NCBI GenBank assembly: GCA_946902875.1
Contig: OX336354.1
Location: 8,033,247-8,097,246 of the forward strand
DNA: 64,000 nucleotides
Direction of reading: 5' to 3'
DNA from: Nematopogon swammerdamellus
Taxonomy: Eukaryota; Arthropoda; Insecta; Lepidoptera; Adelidae
The notes beneath the pieces were generated by a model that did not search any database, was not told the DNA's origin, and worked only from the letters and a program-made list of their open reading frames with translations. Below, in pieces: positions 40,781 through 50,383 of the stretch. Both the position numbers and the translations under genes were made by a program. Numbering within the stretch: the first letter of the stretch is position 1; every line of letters begins with the position of its first letter.

Positions 40781-42224
40781 GTAGTAGTAAATTACTTAGA
40801 GCTGTAAAATTTTAAAGTAAATTTTCATTTTATATTTCAGCTGCCGAATCAGTTTAACTCGTCTACTTCTTAACTTAGCGAGTCTGTCTAAAATTAAGAC
40901 AAATACAAAACTGAAGAGGCACGACTGTTTAAATATTTTAAGACAAAATATCTACGATCTTTAATTTTCAGCGAAGACTTTCTCAAATTGCTTAAATGAT
41001 GATAAAACTTTTCACGTTCAAACAACAAACTTCGTTCTAATAATGAGAACTAAGGGATTAAATGGAGTAATTATCGGTATTAATGCAAAACCTTTAGATG
41101 CTAATTATCTAAATGCACGACACAATATAATTTAAAATATCTAATTAACGGACGAAGTTACGCTAAACGAAAATTGCCAAAGTGATGTGAACCGCAAAAT
41201 AGTTAATTCAATGTTCATTTTCCGTCGAAGAAACTTTACATCAGGGTTCACTCTAGCTATGCCCATGGCTCCGCTCGCGGTAAAGTCGATTTAATAGCAA
41301 ATATTGAGTATTATCAATTTATGTTTTATTATTGTGGTTTATTTCTGATTTGTGCATATAATTCTTTATTTATTTTTGACATATATAATTTATTATTAAT
41401 TAAAATTAAAATATGAAATAAACTATAACTACCTACCAAATAAAATTTAGCTACAAATATTAATAATTAAAAAACTACAACTAAAAACTGAAAAACCACT
41501 TATAAATTATAAATTTCCTCAATGGGCGTCTTCCCCGGGATGGTTCCCAGGATGGCATAAAATGGACTATTATCATGTCATAAATAAATAACTAGCCAAT
41601 ATATCGATATGTTAAATTCTCTAAAAAATCCTCTTTATGTTAAAAAATCATACTTAAGATTTCTTCCTTCATCTCATTATAATATCATTCCGTCCGCCGC
41701 CGCCGATCGCGAAAGCCAAAATAATCCTCGCTCATCGGAGCAGAAAAATCAAGGGGACGAAAATCATGTAAATTTGCTTCATAAAGCCACGGCATTACCA
41801 TAACTGTGTTACTTACACGAATTTTTCCCGCACGCTTTCAGGAAAAGTCTTCATTTACCAACCTAAGCTCTGTTGAGCGCACTTCGAGCGGTTAGTAATT
41901 TTAAGAGTACTCCAATATCTTTTTCTTTGAAATATTTCGCTCCATTACAATTTCACTGCATTAGGTCCGTTTATACGTCTCGTCTCTTAGGGAAGTGTGT
42001 TCTGTTAAGGTTATTGGCACATTTTGTCAAATTGAATTCTTACTAAGTAAGCCGTCGCTTTAACTCCCAAGTCCTGGAATGGAAAAGTTACATAACAGGT
42101 TTCCCAGTGATCAGGGTTCCTTCGGTAACATAATGATTTCTGGGAAAATCTTTCTTTTAACTCAGCCTTTTCATGATAGCAAATACTAGGGAATCTAAAA
42201 CGATTAATTTTAACTCTCTGTCAA
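40781..42224. other. No gene recognised (1.4 kb AT-rich)
   Basis: Frame 41609-41803 (64 codons) has no domain. No repeat family from the rest of the window is apparent. Confidence 0.45.
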
Positions 42225-42505
42225 ATGTTTTCTAGGGTTCCTTATCCGTACCGAACCCTATTACTAAGCCTATGCCGTTTGTCTGTCTGTCTGTGTATGT
42301 TTAATCCATATAAGAAACGTGTTTTTTTTTATTTTCAATGTTGTTTATGCCCTATCGTAAAAACAGTACTAAATACAAGCGTCAAACTTGGTGTGATTAT
42401 AGCGGGAACTCTAAACTAAAACAACAAATAATAAAAAGCGGCCGATTACGTGGTGATACGGAACGCTCGGAGCGCGAGTTCGACTCGCACTTGGGCAGTT
42501 TTTAT
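42225..42505 (-). repeat. rep-E, near full length
   Basis: GGGTTCCTTATCCGTACCGA, 'gtctgtctgtctgtgtatg', 'atcgtaaaaacagtactaa', ending GCGCGAGTTCGACTCGCACT and TGGGCAG. Convergent with the copy at 42705. Confidence 0.85.
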
Positions 42506-42649
42506 GTAGAAACATCAACAAATTAATTGCAGCATCGAAAATTAGAGAATTGCGAAAGAAAAATAATGTCAGCCCGTACCAGATAATCTGTAGTGGAACT
42601 TTGAACCCGTCATGACCTTTGCATTACCATATCTACTACTCTAACCACT

Positions 42650-42704
42650 GAGCTTCGTTAGACACCTTATGAGTGGCTCGGCACCATATGTCGCGCTTTT
42701 TATA
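42650..42704 (+). repeat. LINE-P terminal fragment
   Basis: 'cgttagacaccttatgagtg', GCTCGGCACCATATGTCGCG, then T/A run. Confidence 0.7.
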
Positions 42705-43035
42705 AAAAAAACCGGCCAAGTGCGAGTCGAACTCGCGCACCGAGGGTTCCGTATCGCCATGTCATGGTCAGCACCACTCACGCGATCTTTATATTAGTTA
42801 AAATGCTTCATATCTTGTCGGTAGATGGCGCGCATACACTTTTTAGTTTCTTGTATGGGAACCCCCGTGAATGTTATACTTTTTTAAATTGTTATATGGG
42901 CCGTAATAAAACATATTCTGTTAAAATTTCAACGGGCTACCTATTACGGATCAGGAGATACAGCCCTCGGACAGACAGACAGACGGCATAGGATTAGTAA
43001 TAGGGTCCCGTACGACGGATACGGAACGCTAAAAA
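42705..43035 (+). repeat. rep-E, near full length
   Basis: Head ACCGGCCAAGTGCGAGTCGA, 'ctcgcgcaccgagggttccg' to tail GACAGACAGACAGACGGCAT, 'cgtacgacggatacggaacg'. One of the best-preserved copies of the family. Confidence 0.85.
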
Positions 43036-43249
43036 CAAATAAATACATAAGTGTTTAAAGTTCATCCCCTGCAGCGCTGCAAGCTAGGTATCGAGGAGGT
43101 TGTAAAGGTTAAGAAAGGTTAAATGGGTAGTGGGAAGGTAGGCGAGCCGCTACCGACGCTCACACTTAGGTATGCTGCATGGAATGAGGAGAAATATTCC
43201 TATAAGGAATGTGTATATTTGTTTTTATAGGAAGTGCGACATGAAGTAC

Positions 43250-43345
43250 CCTTCTCTTTCTCTCCTGTCCTGTCGTTCAGTTGATCGTGTTGCACAACAG
43301 TACCACCGATTAATGTACATAATAATGTAAGTTTATTATACAGTT
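43250..43345 (+). repeat. LINE-L fragment
   Basis: TTGATCGTGTTGCACAACAG, 'taccaccgattaatgtacat', then divergence. Confidence 0.7.
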
Positions 43346-43627
43346 GTTCGGCACATCGACCGACAATTTTTTTTTTTGTAGGTAAGTGGGGTCATTTGCA
43401 ACGTTTTGACCCATAATACCTTTTGTCAGATGTCACGTGGTATCGAGATACGATTTTTTTTCTTTATTTTTTAAAATTACCAAAATCCCAGCTTTAAACC
43501 CTTGTAACTTTTTTGTTTATGATTGTATCAGCACGACATAAAATTTATTTAATTTTACGATGTATCCTTGTTCTAGAAAAAATATTATTTGATGAAGTTA
43601 ATACCATGAAAAGGTCTTATGACCTCC
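43346..43627. other. No gene recognised
   Basis: Short AT-rich stretch. Confidence 0.4.
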
Positions 43628-43795
43628 CTGCTGCATGACTCGGTGGAAAGACCGTGCTAAGGTGAGAGGTGGCTATCCCGTCGCCCTTGCACGGCGTCTT
43701 GTCCTTATCCCTTAGTCGCCTTTTACGACGTGCACGGGGAGAAATGCAGTGGGGCTATTCTTATTAATTACCGGCCCAACACGGTACTTCCCTGT
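43628..43795 (-). repeat. SINE-B 5' half
   Basis: CCTGCTGCATGACTCGGTGG ... 'cccttagtcgccttttacga', GGCCCAACACGGTAC. The 3' hairpin half is missing. Confidence 0.85.
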
Positions 43796-44261
43796 ATCTA
43801 TAGAACCGATTGGTGCGCCGTAGATCTATTTCGTAGGAATGCAATATGAGGCCGGTGGGCGCATAGCGGAGGTGGAATGGACGGACACGTCTATTAGAGC
43901 TCTTGCAGTCGATGTTCTGCGGAATGCGGTATGCCGGGTGTGCGCTATATTGGAAAACTAAGACGCGGTGGCATCGCAGATACGTAGCTATCACAGGGGA
44001 AATCATTTAGAAGGTATTCTCTAAATAGCAATACTGAAGTACGCCTGCCTGCCTGTGGAGGGAAAACCTTACACCTTGGCTTCGATGTTATCGAAAATCA
44101 GATAAGTTGCGTAACTTTGCTGTTTCTTTCGTGGAAAATTATTTACTTTCATTCCAGTCACGGAACGAAGAAAAAAAAAGAACACACTCGCGATTATTTG
44201 ATTTCAATCTATAATGCGATCCATTGTTGTTTCCCTACTTAATATATTATAAGATCCATGG
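43796..44261. other. No gene recognised
   Basis: An 80-codon minus frame (43764-44006) overlaps the SINE-B copy and shows no domain. Confidence 0.35.
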
Positions 44262-44500
44262 GGTCGTGTGGGGTCGGTACTTAGAAAGAATAGCCCCACT
44301 GCATCTCTCCCCGTGTATGTAGTAAAAGACGACTAAGGGATAATGACAAGATGCCGTGCATAAGGGCGACTGGCGAGCCACCTCTCACCTTGGCACAGTC
44401 CTTCCACTGAGTCGTGCAGCAGTTGGGCCTTCGTACCTTACTATTGCTGTTTGATAGTAATCTTGTCCTAAAGCTTTGCTATGGGTGTTGGTCGATGCTC
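44262..44500 (+). mobile_element. SINE-B, 3'-truncated
   Basis: GTCGTGTGGGGTCGGTACTT with the 5' stem (GTGGGGT/GCCCCAC), through 'cttggcacagtccttcca' to 'ttggtcgatgctcgcgg', where the 3' hairpin would begin. Confidence 0.85.
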
Positions 44501-44702
44501 GCGGACATTCCACTATGGCCAATACTCCGATTCACCGGGCACTGGCCGCACTCAGCCGATGTTGGTCATGTTTCCGGATCTAGACGACTTCAACTGCACT
44601 ACTAAGGTATTTCAAAAGTTCGCCGTGAGATACGTTGAGCTAACTTGGAAATAGATTCTACTTTGTTAAATTTTGGGGCTTGCCCTGTAGTAATAATGTA
44701 AT

Positions 44703-45022
44703 ATGTCCCGCGTGGGGCCGGTACTTTAAAAGAATATCCCCACTGCATCTCTACCCGTGTATGTCGTAAAAGGCGACTAAGCGATATGACTCCCTTCTTA
44801 TATTACTAGGTGATAGGGTTTAACCCACCCGGCTTGGTACCACCGCACTGAATGAAAGGTCGGTCAAAACGGCTATGTAAATAGTTTGTGTTTTCCATCC
44901 AGTTCAGTGTAGCCGGCACGACCGAAGGGAAGCACTGACGTGGCACCAAGTTCACCCGGTGTTATGCGCTGACATCACGGATGTTGTAGGTGATGTAGCC
45001 AAACGTGTCAGTTTCCATAAAT
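44703..45022 (+). mobile_element. Chimeric SINE: SINE-B head plus SINE-5S core and tail
   Basis: SINE-B head (CGCGTGGGGCCGGTACTTTA ... GGCGACTAAGCGATATGACT) joins the SINE-5S core at 'cccttcttatattactaggt' and continues to the tail 'gccaaacgtgtcagtttcca'. The junction is the same as at 52848, so both belong to one chimeric subfamily. Target duplication not clear here. Confidence 0.87.
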
Positions 45023-45088
45023 AATTTTTTTTATAAATAAATAAATACATACATGAGTAGCTAATAATGTTGAGTGTTAACTCTTCGC

Positions 45089-45261
45089 TTATTCGGGACA
45101 GACGGAGTAAAGTGTGAACGAGTTGGTAATCATCTTCTCTCCGGCGACGACGACTTGAAGTGTAAACTCTACATAAGATCGATTCAAATTGGGTTGAAAC
45201 TTATGCAGTAGTGCCATTTTCCCTGTGAGCATTTCATTATTATTGTCTTTCATATTATTTC
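45089..45261 (-). CDS. Candidate terminal exon, unidentified protein
   Basis: Minus-strand open frame that, after a possible acceptor (ttcatcgcaacag), encodes about 57 residues including KMALLHKFQPNLNRSYVEFT and LQVVVAGEKMITNSFTLYSV, ending CPE-stop. It contains an N-glycosylation-type NRS and a hydrophobic stretch, and looks protein-like, but I do not recognise the family. It lies between the tentative cyclase exon at 49257 and exon 39745 on the same strand, so it would be a separate nested gene or an alternative end. Upstream exons not identified. Confidence 0.3.
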
Positions 45262-45307
45262 GCCATCCTGTTGCGATGAAACAACTGGTTGCGTAAACTG
45301 TTGTCAA

Positions 45308-46496
45308 AGCAATAGGTTTTGATATAGCACCACGATTTTTTTAAACAACAGTAGATTTTTTTTCTCAACAGTGATAGATGTAGCTATGCTAAACAACGTA
45401 AGTCAGTAACTTCGAAAATTTGGCAGCGGACAGAATTTCTGTAGTTAAATATCTTACAAATTTAGATAACAGGAAACTGTTCTTTTAATTCTTGCAAAAG
45501 CAACAATTTCTTGTGTGACCGTGGTGGACTCAGATCTCATAAATTGTTTTCCCATTATTTTTTGATAGCAACCGATTGCTGACTGATGTTTATTCGGTCG
45601 TGTCCTGAATTGTTACGTAATAGATAACCCTCTACGGTTGAGATAGGTCCTAACCTAACGCTGAGCTGTCGATCTAGATGGTATCGATGTATCGGTAGGC
45701 TGCATAACAGACGGTAGTGCTCGCTCAAGCGCACGGTTCGCAGTGAATTTATAATGCTGTCGGATCTGAGAAATTTATTGCATCGTTTTATTTTGCAGAA
45801 AAATCTTCTCGCAAAAGTAATATTGTAGAGTTTCGAAACTTACTTTAATTCCCTTTAATTTTATGCACGGAGTTCGTCCTGAAACAAATATTAAAACCGC
45901 AATTTTTCCACGGGGAGGGGAGTTTTACTTTCCCAAGTTATTTGCAGACAATTCAGGAAATGAGTTTTCGCGAGTCCTTAAGCGATGAGATAACATTTTT
46001 ATTTTAAGGGTGACATAGTACATTTCGGCCCGCGACACGGCAGACTGCTGTGCGAATTAATTTTTCGCGGGCCGTTTACTCCAGCATACACTAAAGACGT
46101 GGCCCTTAGAGGTATTACGCCGACGCTTCTCGCAACATTTGCCGCCAAAAGGGCTTTACCAGCTTTCACAAAAGACGGCAGTAAATGAATTCACCCTGGA
46201 AATATAACTACTTAAAATAGAACAGGCTTGATATATTATTTTAAGACTATTCGTCTGAATATACGAATACTAATTAATGTAACGTTAAACGAAGGAGCTT
46301 ATAAGAACTTTGCAATTTAATTTACTCAGTAAAATCTTAATGAACAATTTTAAGCATTTGTGGCAAATTTATTCCAGTACTTGCAATCTAAATGATGTAA
46401 GAAATCTCTGTAAAGGATAAGTCCGCATTTTATCCTCGTTAAAACACAAAAGTTAAAAAAAAAATTAAAACAAAAAAATTAATGAAAAAAAAAGGT
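45308..46496. other. No gene recognised
   Basis: 1.2 kb without recognisable exon or repeat. 'tttcggcccgcgac' and 'tcgcgggccg' (46024-46072) form an imperfect inverted pair. Confidence 0.4.
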
Positions 46497-46852
46497 TCAA
46501 TTTAGTAGAACGGACATAAATGAATTTGTTACGGAACCCTACATTCATTTTGCAGAACTTAGTAGAATGGACAGACATAAACGTGTTACGGAACCCTACT
46601 TTTATTATAAAATAACCGTCGGAGGACCTTGGTTGAAAATTGTAAAATTTAGTAGAACGGACAGACATGCATTTGTTACGGAACCCTACATTCATTTTGC
46701 AGAACTTAGTAAAATGGACAGACATAAACGTATTACGGAACCCTACTTTTATTATTATAAAATAACCGTCGGAGGACCTTGGTTGAAAATTGTAAAATTT
46801 AGTAGAACGGACAGACATGCATTTGTTCCGGAACCCTACATTCATTTTGAAT
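46497..46852 (+). repeat. 147/150-bp tandem duplication
   Basis: Two full and one partial unit, each with ACATTCATTTTGCAGAACTT, 'atggacagacataaacg', 'taaccgtcggaggaccttgg'. The second unit has an extra ATT, so periods are 147 and 150. CGGAACCCTAC recalls the rep-E tail. Both strands stay open (114 and 133 codons), a consequence of periods divisible by three. Confidence 0.88.
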
Positions 46853-47185
46853 TTATTATCGACCAAACGAATATCGGATTTCCACTGTCACTAAGAGACG
46901 AACAGAATTGATCCCGAGCCATCGTAACTTAACCCTTAATGCAATGTCTTAAGGTTGCATTTTAATAAAAATAAATCTCGCTTTTCGAGATCTGTCGCGA
47001 GTCTAACATTTTTTACCCACCTAAAAAAGTCCCAAGCGCCGCTAAAGAAGTTTTCACTTCAAAAAAAATATTATATTGTTTAGATTTTGACGAATATTAT
47101 ATAAATGGTGTATACTGTATACGGACCATTTTTCATGAATACATGTTTTTAAATATCCTATTCGGCGAAAGTACGAGTATCAAAA

Positions 47186-47290
47186 GCGGCGGGTGGCCGA
47201 GTGGTCTGGGCATCGGCTTCTCTTGTGAGAATTCCGAGGTTCGAATCCGGTCGGAGCGTGTACCAATGACTTGCATACCTACCTACACTA
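47186..47290 (+). repeat. tRNA-SINE head
   Basis: GCGGCGGGTGGCCGAGTGG with box A at 47194-47204 and box B GGTTCGAATCC at 47238-47248, then 'gtgtaccaatgacttgcata' as in 5802-5900. The acceptor stem does not pair, so it is a SINE, not a tRNA gene. Confidence 0.75.
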
Positions 47291-47662
47291 ATTCGATTGA
47301 CATAGGCCCATAAAATACAGAATAACGAGTATTTCACTTTTTGAGCATTGTTACTAGCCAAAGGCTAGCGTAAATAAATAATATTTTCATCATAATACTC
47401 GTAAGTTAATAATAACTATCTCGAAAATACCTTTTACCTATAATAACGCAACGATTGCCAAAGGTTACATCAAACAGCCCCTAAAGCGCACATCTGCCTA
47501 AGTGACGCAACTCTCCATTCGGGTCCAGAGGCACGACTATGCTCTATAACCGAATATATCAGTGTTTCTCGGCCAAAGAAGCCCCGAAATAGGTGCCTCT
47601 CAGACACAGGCCCAAGCCCGCGAGACTACCACGAAATCCAGACAACAAAAGAAAAATTAAGG

Positions 47663-47750
47663 CTAGCCACCTCTCACCTTGGCACCGTCCTTCCATGTAG
47701 CAGGTCGATCTTCGCGCCTTACTGCTTTATAGTTATACATACATAGTGGT
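47663..47750 (+). repeat. SINE-B internal fragment
   Basis: GCTAGCCACCTCTCACCTTG, 'gcaccgtccttccatg', 'gccttactgctttatag'. Confidence 0.75.
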
Positions 47751-48124
47751 GATTTGGAAAGCTGAAGTGGACTGTAGGATGTATGGGTGAATTTCTGACC
47801 TTAAGTCTTCCGTGGTCGTGGTCCCGTCAGTATTTCCTGCTTACGGTTTTCGGTGGTATCCAGGGTCGACCCTTTCTTGAATGGAATGTCCTTTTAATGT
47901 TCTTGCTCCGATAAAGATGATGAACTTTCTTTTTGTCACCGGGTGGTTGTGAGAAGTCAGGGAGAAGAATGCGAATGAAAATTGATATGGAGGTAGGTTT
48001 GGAAAGGAATTTTTAATTTTACTCATGAAGTTTTCGACCTACCTACGATTATATCTTTGCTATATAAAATTTATTGGTGCCAATGAAATAATATTGAAAA
48101 TCCCTAAAATGTGAAGAATAACCA
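47751..48124. other. No gene recognised
   Basis: Nothing beyond chance frames. Confidence 0.4.
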
Positions 48125-48500
48125 CATAGCGTCACGCCTGTTTCCCGGTGGGGTAGGCAGAGACAGCGGATCTCCTTTTGGCGCGATCCTGACACACACC
48201 TGCCGCCTCTTCCACTCTCATAATGTTCTTTAAGCATGCTCGTCAGTTACGGGCACTACGCACTTGACCCTTCTTGAGCATATCCCGATCTGTACCCTAA
48301 TCACGAGATTTAACCTACTACGCTACGCCGTGTTCCCCGCATCATTTTGTATGGAGAACCTGAGCGCGCCTCTAGATTTGCGAACTTTGTTTCTCCATAC
48401 AAAATGATGCGGAGTACACGGCGGCGTAGCGTAGTAGGTTGAATCTCGTGATTAGGGTACTGGTCCAGGTAGGTGCGGCTAGGGCGACAATTTCTGACTC
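48125..48500 (-). pseudogene. RTE-C LINE 3' portion split by pal-D
   Basis: 48125-48289 (AGCGTCACGCCTGTTTCCCG ... 'gagcatatcccgat') and 48463-48500 ('gtccaggtaggtgcggc') rejoin at GATCTGGTCC when pal-D and one CTG are removed. Confidence 0.85.
48293..48459. mobile_element. pal-D foldback MITE, copy 3
   Basis: 167 bp, TACCCTAATCACGAGATTTA to TCTCGTGATTAGGGTA, direct CTG at 48290-48292 and 48460-48462. Here the pre-insertion site is known from the RTE sequence, proving CTG is a duplication. Confidence 0.93.
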
Positions 48501-48589
48501 TACAACCCACATTCGCTCCATAAATTTGTTACGTTAGTCTCATCTCATCCATTATTCTTATCATTCATTCTTTTTATAGTCATCTTCTC

Positions 48590-48715
48590 CTTATACTTTG
48601 CTAACTGTGATGGTCCGTGTTGTTCTGTAATTACAAGAGTACCTGCAGCACAACACCGACTACTGTGCTTACCCCGATTGTTGAGATACATGGTTTTGTA
48701 TGTATGTAAAAGAGA
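48590..48715 (+). repeat. SINE-B 3' fragment with hairpin
   Basis: 'tactttgctaactgtgatgg', CCGTGTTGTTCTG and CAGCACAACACCG as the (diverged) stem, then 'ttgagatacatgg' and TATG tail. Confidence 0.8.
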
Positions 48716-48740
48716 ATAAATTCAATCTGAACTATATACC

Positions 48741-48883
48741 TATTATTTGAATAAATGTGCACTCATTTATTCAAATAATATATTATCGCTTCCACCATGA
48801 ACAGTTGCTCCGTGGTTCGAATTCGTGCATCAAGTAAGCATGTAAGCGTAGACAAGACATTACGTGTCTTGTCTACGCTTACA
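48741..48883. repeat. Two adjacent perfect hairpins
   Basis: Hairpin 1: TATTATTTGAATAAATG (48741-48757) and its exact complement (48764-48780), loop TGCACT. Hairpin 2: TGTAAGCGTAGACAAGACA (48841-48859) and its exact complement (48865-48883), loop TTACG. No known family. Confidence 0.93.
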
Positions 48884-48889
48884 TTGTCC

Positions 48890-49015
48890 GTCCCCATACA
48901 CCGCTCATGCATCCCAAAGGGTAATTTGTAAAGAATGCTGTAAGACTTTAAACTCACTTTTTGTGACCTTTTTTAAACTGTTGTATAATAAAGTGTATAT
49001 TATATACCTATACCT
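48890..49015 (+). repeat. LINE-L-like 3' end
   Basis: 'catcccaaagggtaatttgt', 'gtataataaagtgtatatt' parallel the LINE-L end with an AATAAA signal. Confidence 0.5.
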
Positions 49016-49256
49016 TCTTTTTATATATAATATCTTGCGTCGTATTAAGGGGTATGAAATTACGGTCGAATTAAGGAGCTCATCCTTTTTAGGATTCCGT
49101 AGTATTTTGAAATGTCACAAGGAAAGCACAGTATAATTAAGATAGGAATATGATGCCAGTCAGTCGGTAAGTCAGTTATCCTTTTAGTATCTGCTCCTGG
49201 GCATACGCATCTCCAATGGCTCTCGGATCCTCCCTGCCTTCGGAAACACTGTTTAC

Positions 49257-49371
49257 CTCAGACGTACTGAATGGCGTCGTCCAATTAGGCGGATGGTCGT
49301 GCCACGCTCCATTTTCATGTTCACGGCCATCGTCAGTGTAGGACACAGAATAATGGGCTGAAATCATTAAT
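49257..49371 (-). CDS. Tentative upstream guanylate cyclase alpha exon
   Basis: 115-bp open exon ending TCTGAG then gtaaac in phase 0, as required by exon 39745. Two acceptors are possible, ctccttccag (49372) or gatttcag (49358). The shorter choice gives HYSVSYTDDGREHENGAWHD and HPPNWTTPFSTSE. This hydrophilic stretch could be the variable N-terminus of the cyclase, but no conserved motif confirms it. A SINE-5S lies 14 bp upstream of the outer acceptor. Confidence 0.4.
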
Positions 49372-49384
49372 CTGGAAGGAGATG

Positions 49385-49765
49385 TTCGTCAGCCTCGGTT
49401 GCTCAGCGGTGCGGTCGGTCGACTGTTGTTAAGCAACGCTGAGCGCGGTGAGTACTTGGATGGGTGACCGCTCGACCTTTGGAGGCTGACCGTGGTTCGG
49501 ATTCCACGTAAAACTGTAGGTCTCTTCCCTTCTTACCTTACTAGGTAGTAGGGTTCATCCCGCCCGGGTTGGTACAACCGCACTGAATGAAACGTCGGTC
49601 GAAGCGGCTATGTAAATAGTTCGTGTTTTCCGTCCAGTTCAGTGTAGCCGACATGAAATGAAGGGAAACACTGACATGGCACCTAGTTCACCCGGTGGCA
49701 TGGGCTGACATCACGGATGTTCTAGGTGATGTAGCCAATCGTGTCAGTTTCCATAATAAAAAAAA
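49385..49765 (+). mobile_element. SINE-5S, full length with target duplication
   Basis: Best complete copy. CAGCCTCGGTTGCTCAGCGG (box A region), TGTTAAGCAACGCTGAGCGC, GGTGAGTACTTGGATGGGTG, ACCGCTCGACC (5S-rRNA-like, about 49427-49475), TGGTTCGGATTCCACG (box B), core, tail 'gtgtcagtttccat' and A-run. Direct repeat AGATG at 49380-49384 and 49766-49770. The 5S-like part corresponds to the 3' half of 5S rRNA. Confidence 0.95.
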
Positions 49766-49770
49766 AGATG

Positions 49771-50383
49771 TAACTCACAATGTCAGGTAACTATAGAACA
49801 CGAAATTAAATAACTCTCTGCCGGACCTTCGCCTGCAGTCAGTGTCTTGCGTGAGGATCCCCCTGACCCACATCTATGGCAAGAACACCTACGTACATAG
49901 AAGGTGGCGCCACTGCAGGCTATATTTGACCCAAATAGCTCGACTTAGAGTTCGATTCCTATTGGATTTCTGAGATAGGAAGCATTTCTACAAATTGAAT
50001 GAGCGCGACGGAAACGATGAATCACATGTTTAAACAGGGGATTTATCTGGGGTTCGGGGATAATACTTATGTCTGCAGTAAATCCTTCGTGGCAATTGTT
50101 GTACCTCTCAAATATAAAATGATGTTGTGGGATAGTGTACGCTAATCATCAATATATTATGTGGATACGACCAGATACTGAATATGACACGGATTGCTTA
50201 TTCGGTGTCTTCGAGCATATAACCTTTGAGTATATGCTCGAAGTTGTGTCCCCAGTCTCACAAACGGACATAGCAATTATGTTTTGCTAGATATTTCCAT
50301 AAAGTTAATTTGTCTTTCTAGTTCGTTCCAAAGGAAGCTACCTACTAGTGAAGCAAAACGTATGTAAAGTACTATCTATTGGC
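49771..50383. other. No gene; unsupported exon-like frame at 49770-49865
   Basis: A minus-strand ATG frame with a gtgagt donor occurs here but is discounted (see rejected list). Around 50195-50250 'atgctcgaagttgtgtc' and 'ttcgagcatat' form a small inverted repeat. Confidence 0.4.

Larger units (their letters stand above)
3441..49371 (-). other. Gycalpha99B: Soluble guanylate cyclase alpha gene, in-window extent (partial)
   Basis: Minus-strand gene seen as ten exons: 49257-49371 (tentative), 39745-39818, 33629-33711, 32671-32831, 30774-30985, 29716-29900, 19621-19799, 18721-18900, 17106-17244 and 3441-3607. From 39745 downward every exon continues the reading frame of the one before across GT-AG introns. 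The product is the alpha subunit of the cytosolic nitric-oxide receptor, which pairs with a beta subunit to make cGMP from GTP. About 190-200 C-terminal residues lie before position 1; the N-terminus and promoter are not identified. The introns contain most repeats listed here. Confidence 0.93.

Noticed and set aside
46465..46911. Overlapping frames of 133 (-) and 114 (+) codons as duplicated-domain proteins
   Set aside because: Both strands are open over the same 147/150-bp tandem repeat; neither has start or splice support.
49419..49475. A 5S rRNA gene
   Set aside because: Only the 3' half of 5S is represented, embedded in a repeated retroposon with target duplications.
49770..49865. Minus-strand ATG frame starting MWVRGIL with a gtgagt donor, phase-compatible with the tentative 49257 exon
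   Set aside because: The intron between them would consist almost wholly of the SINE-5S. Removing the SINE and one AGATG leaves an ancestral intron of about 21 nt, too short to splice.
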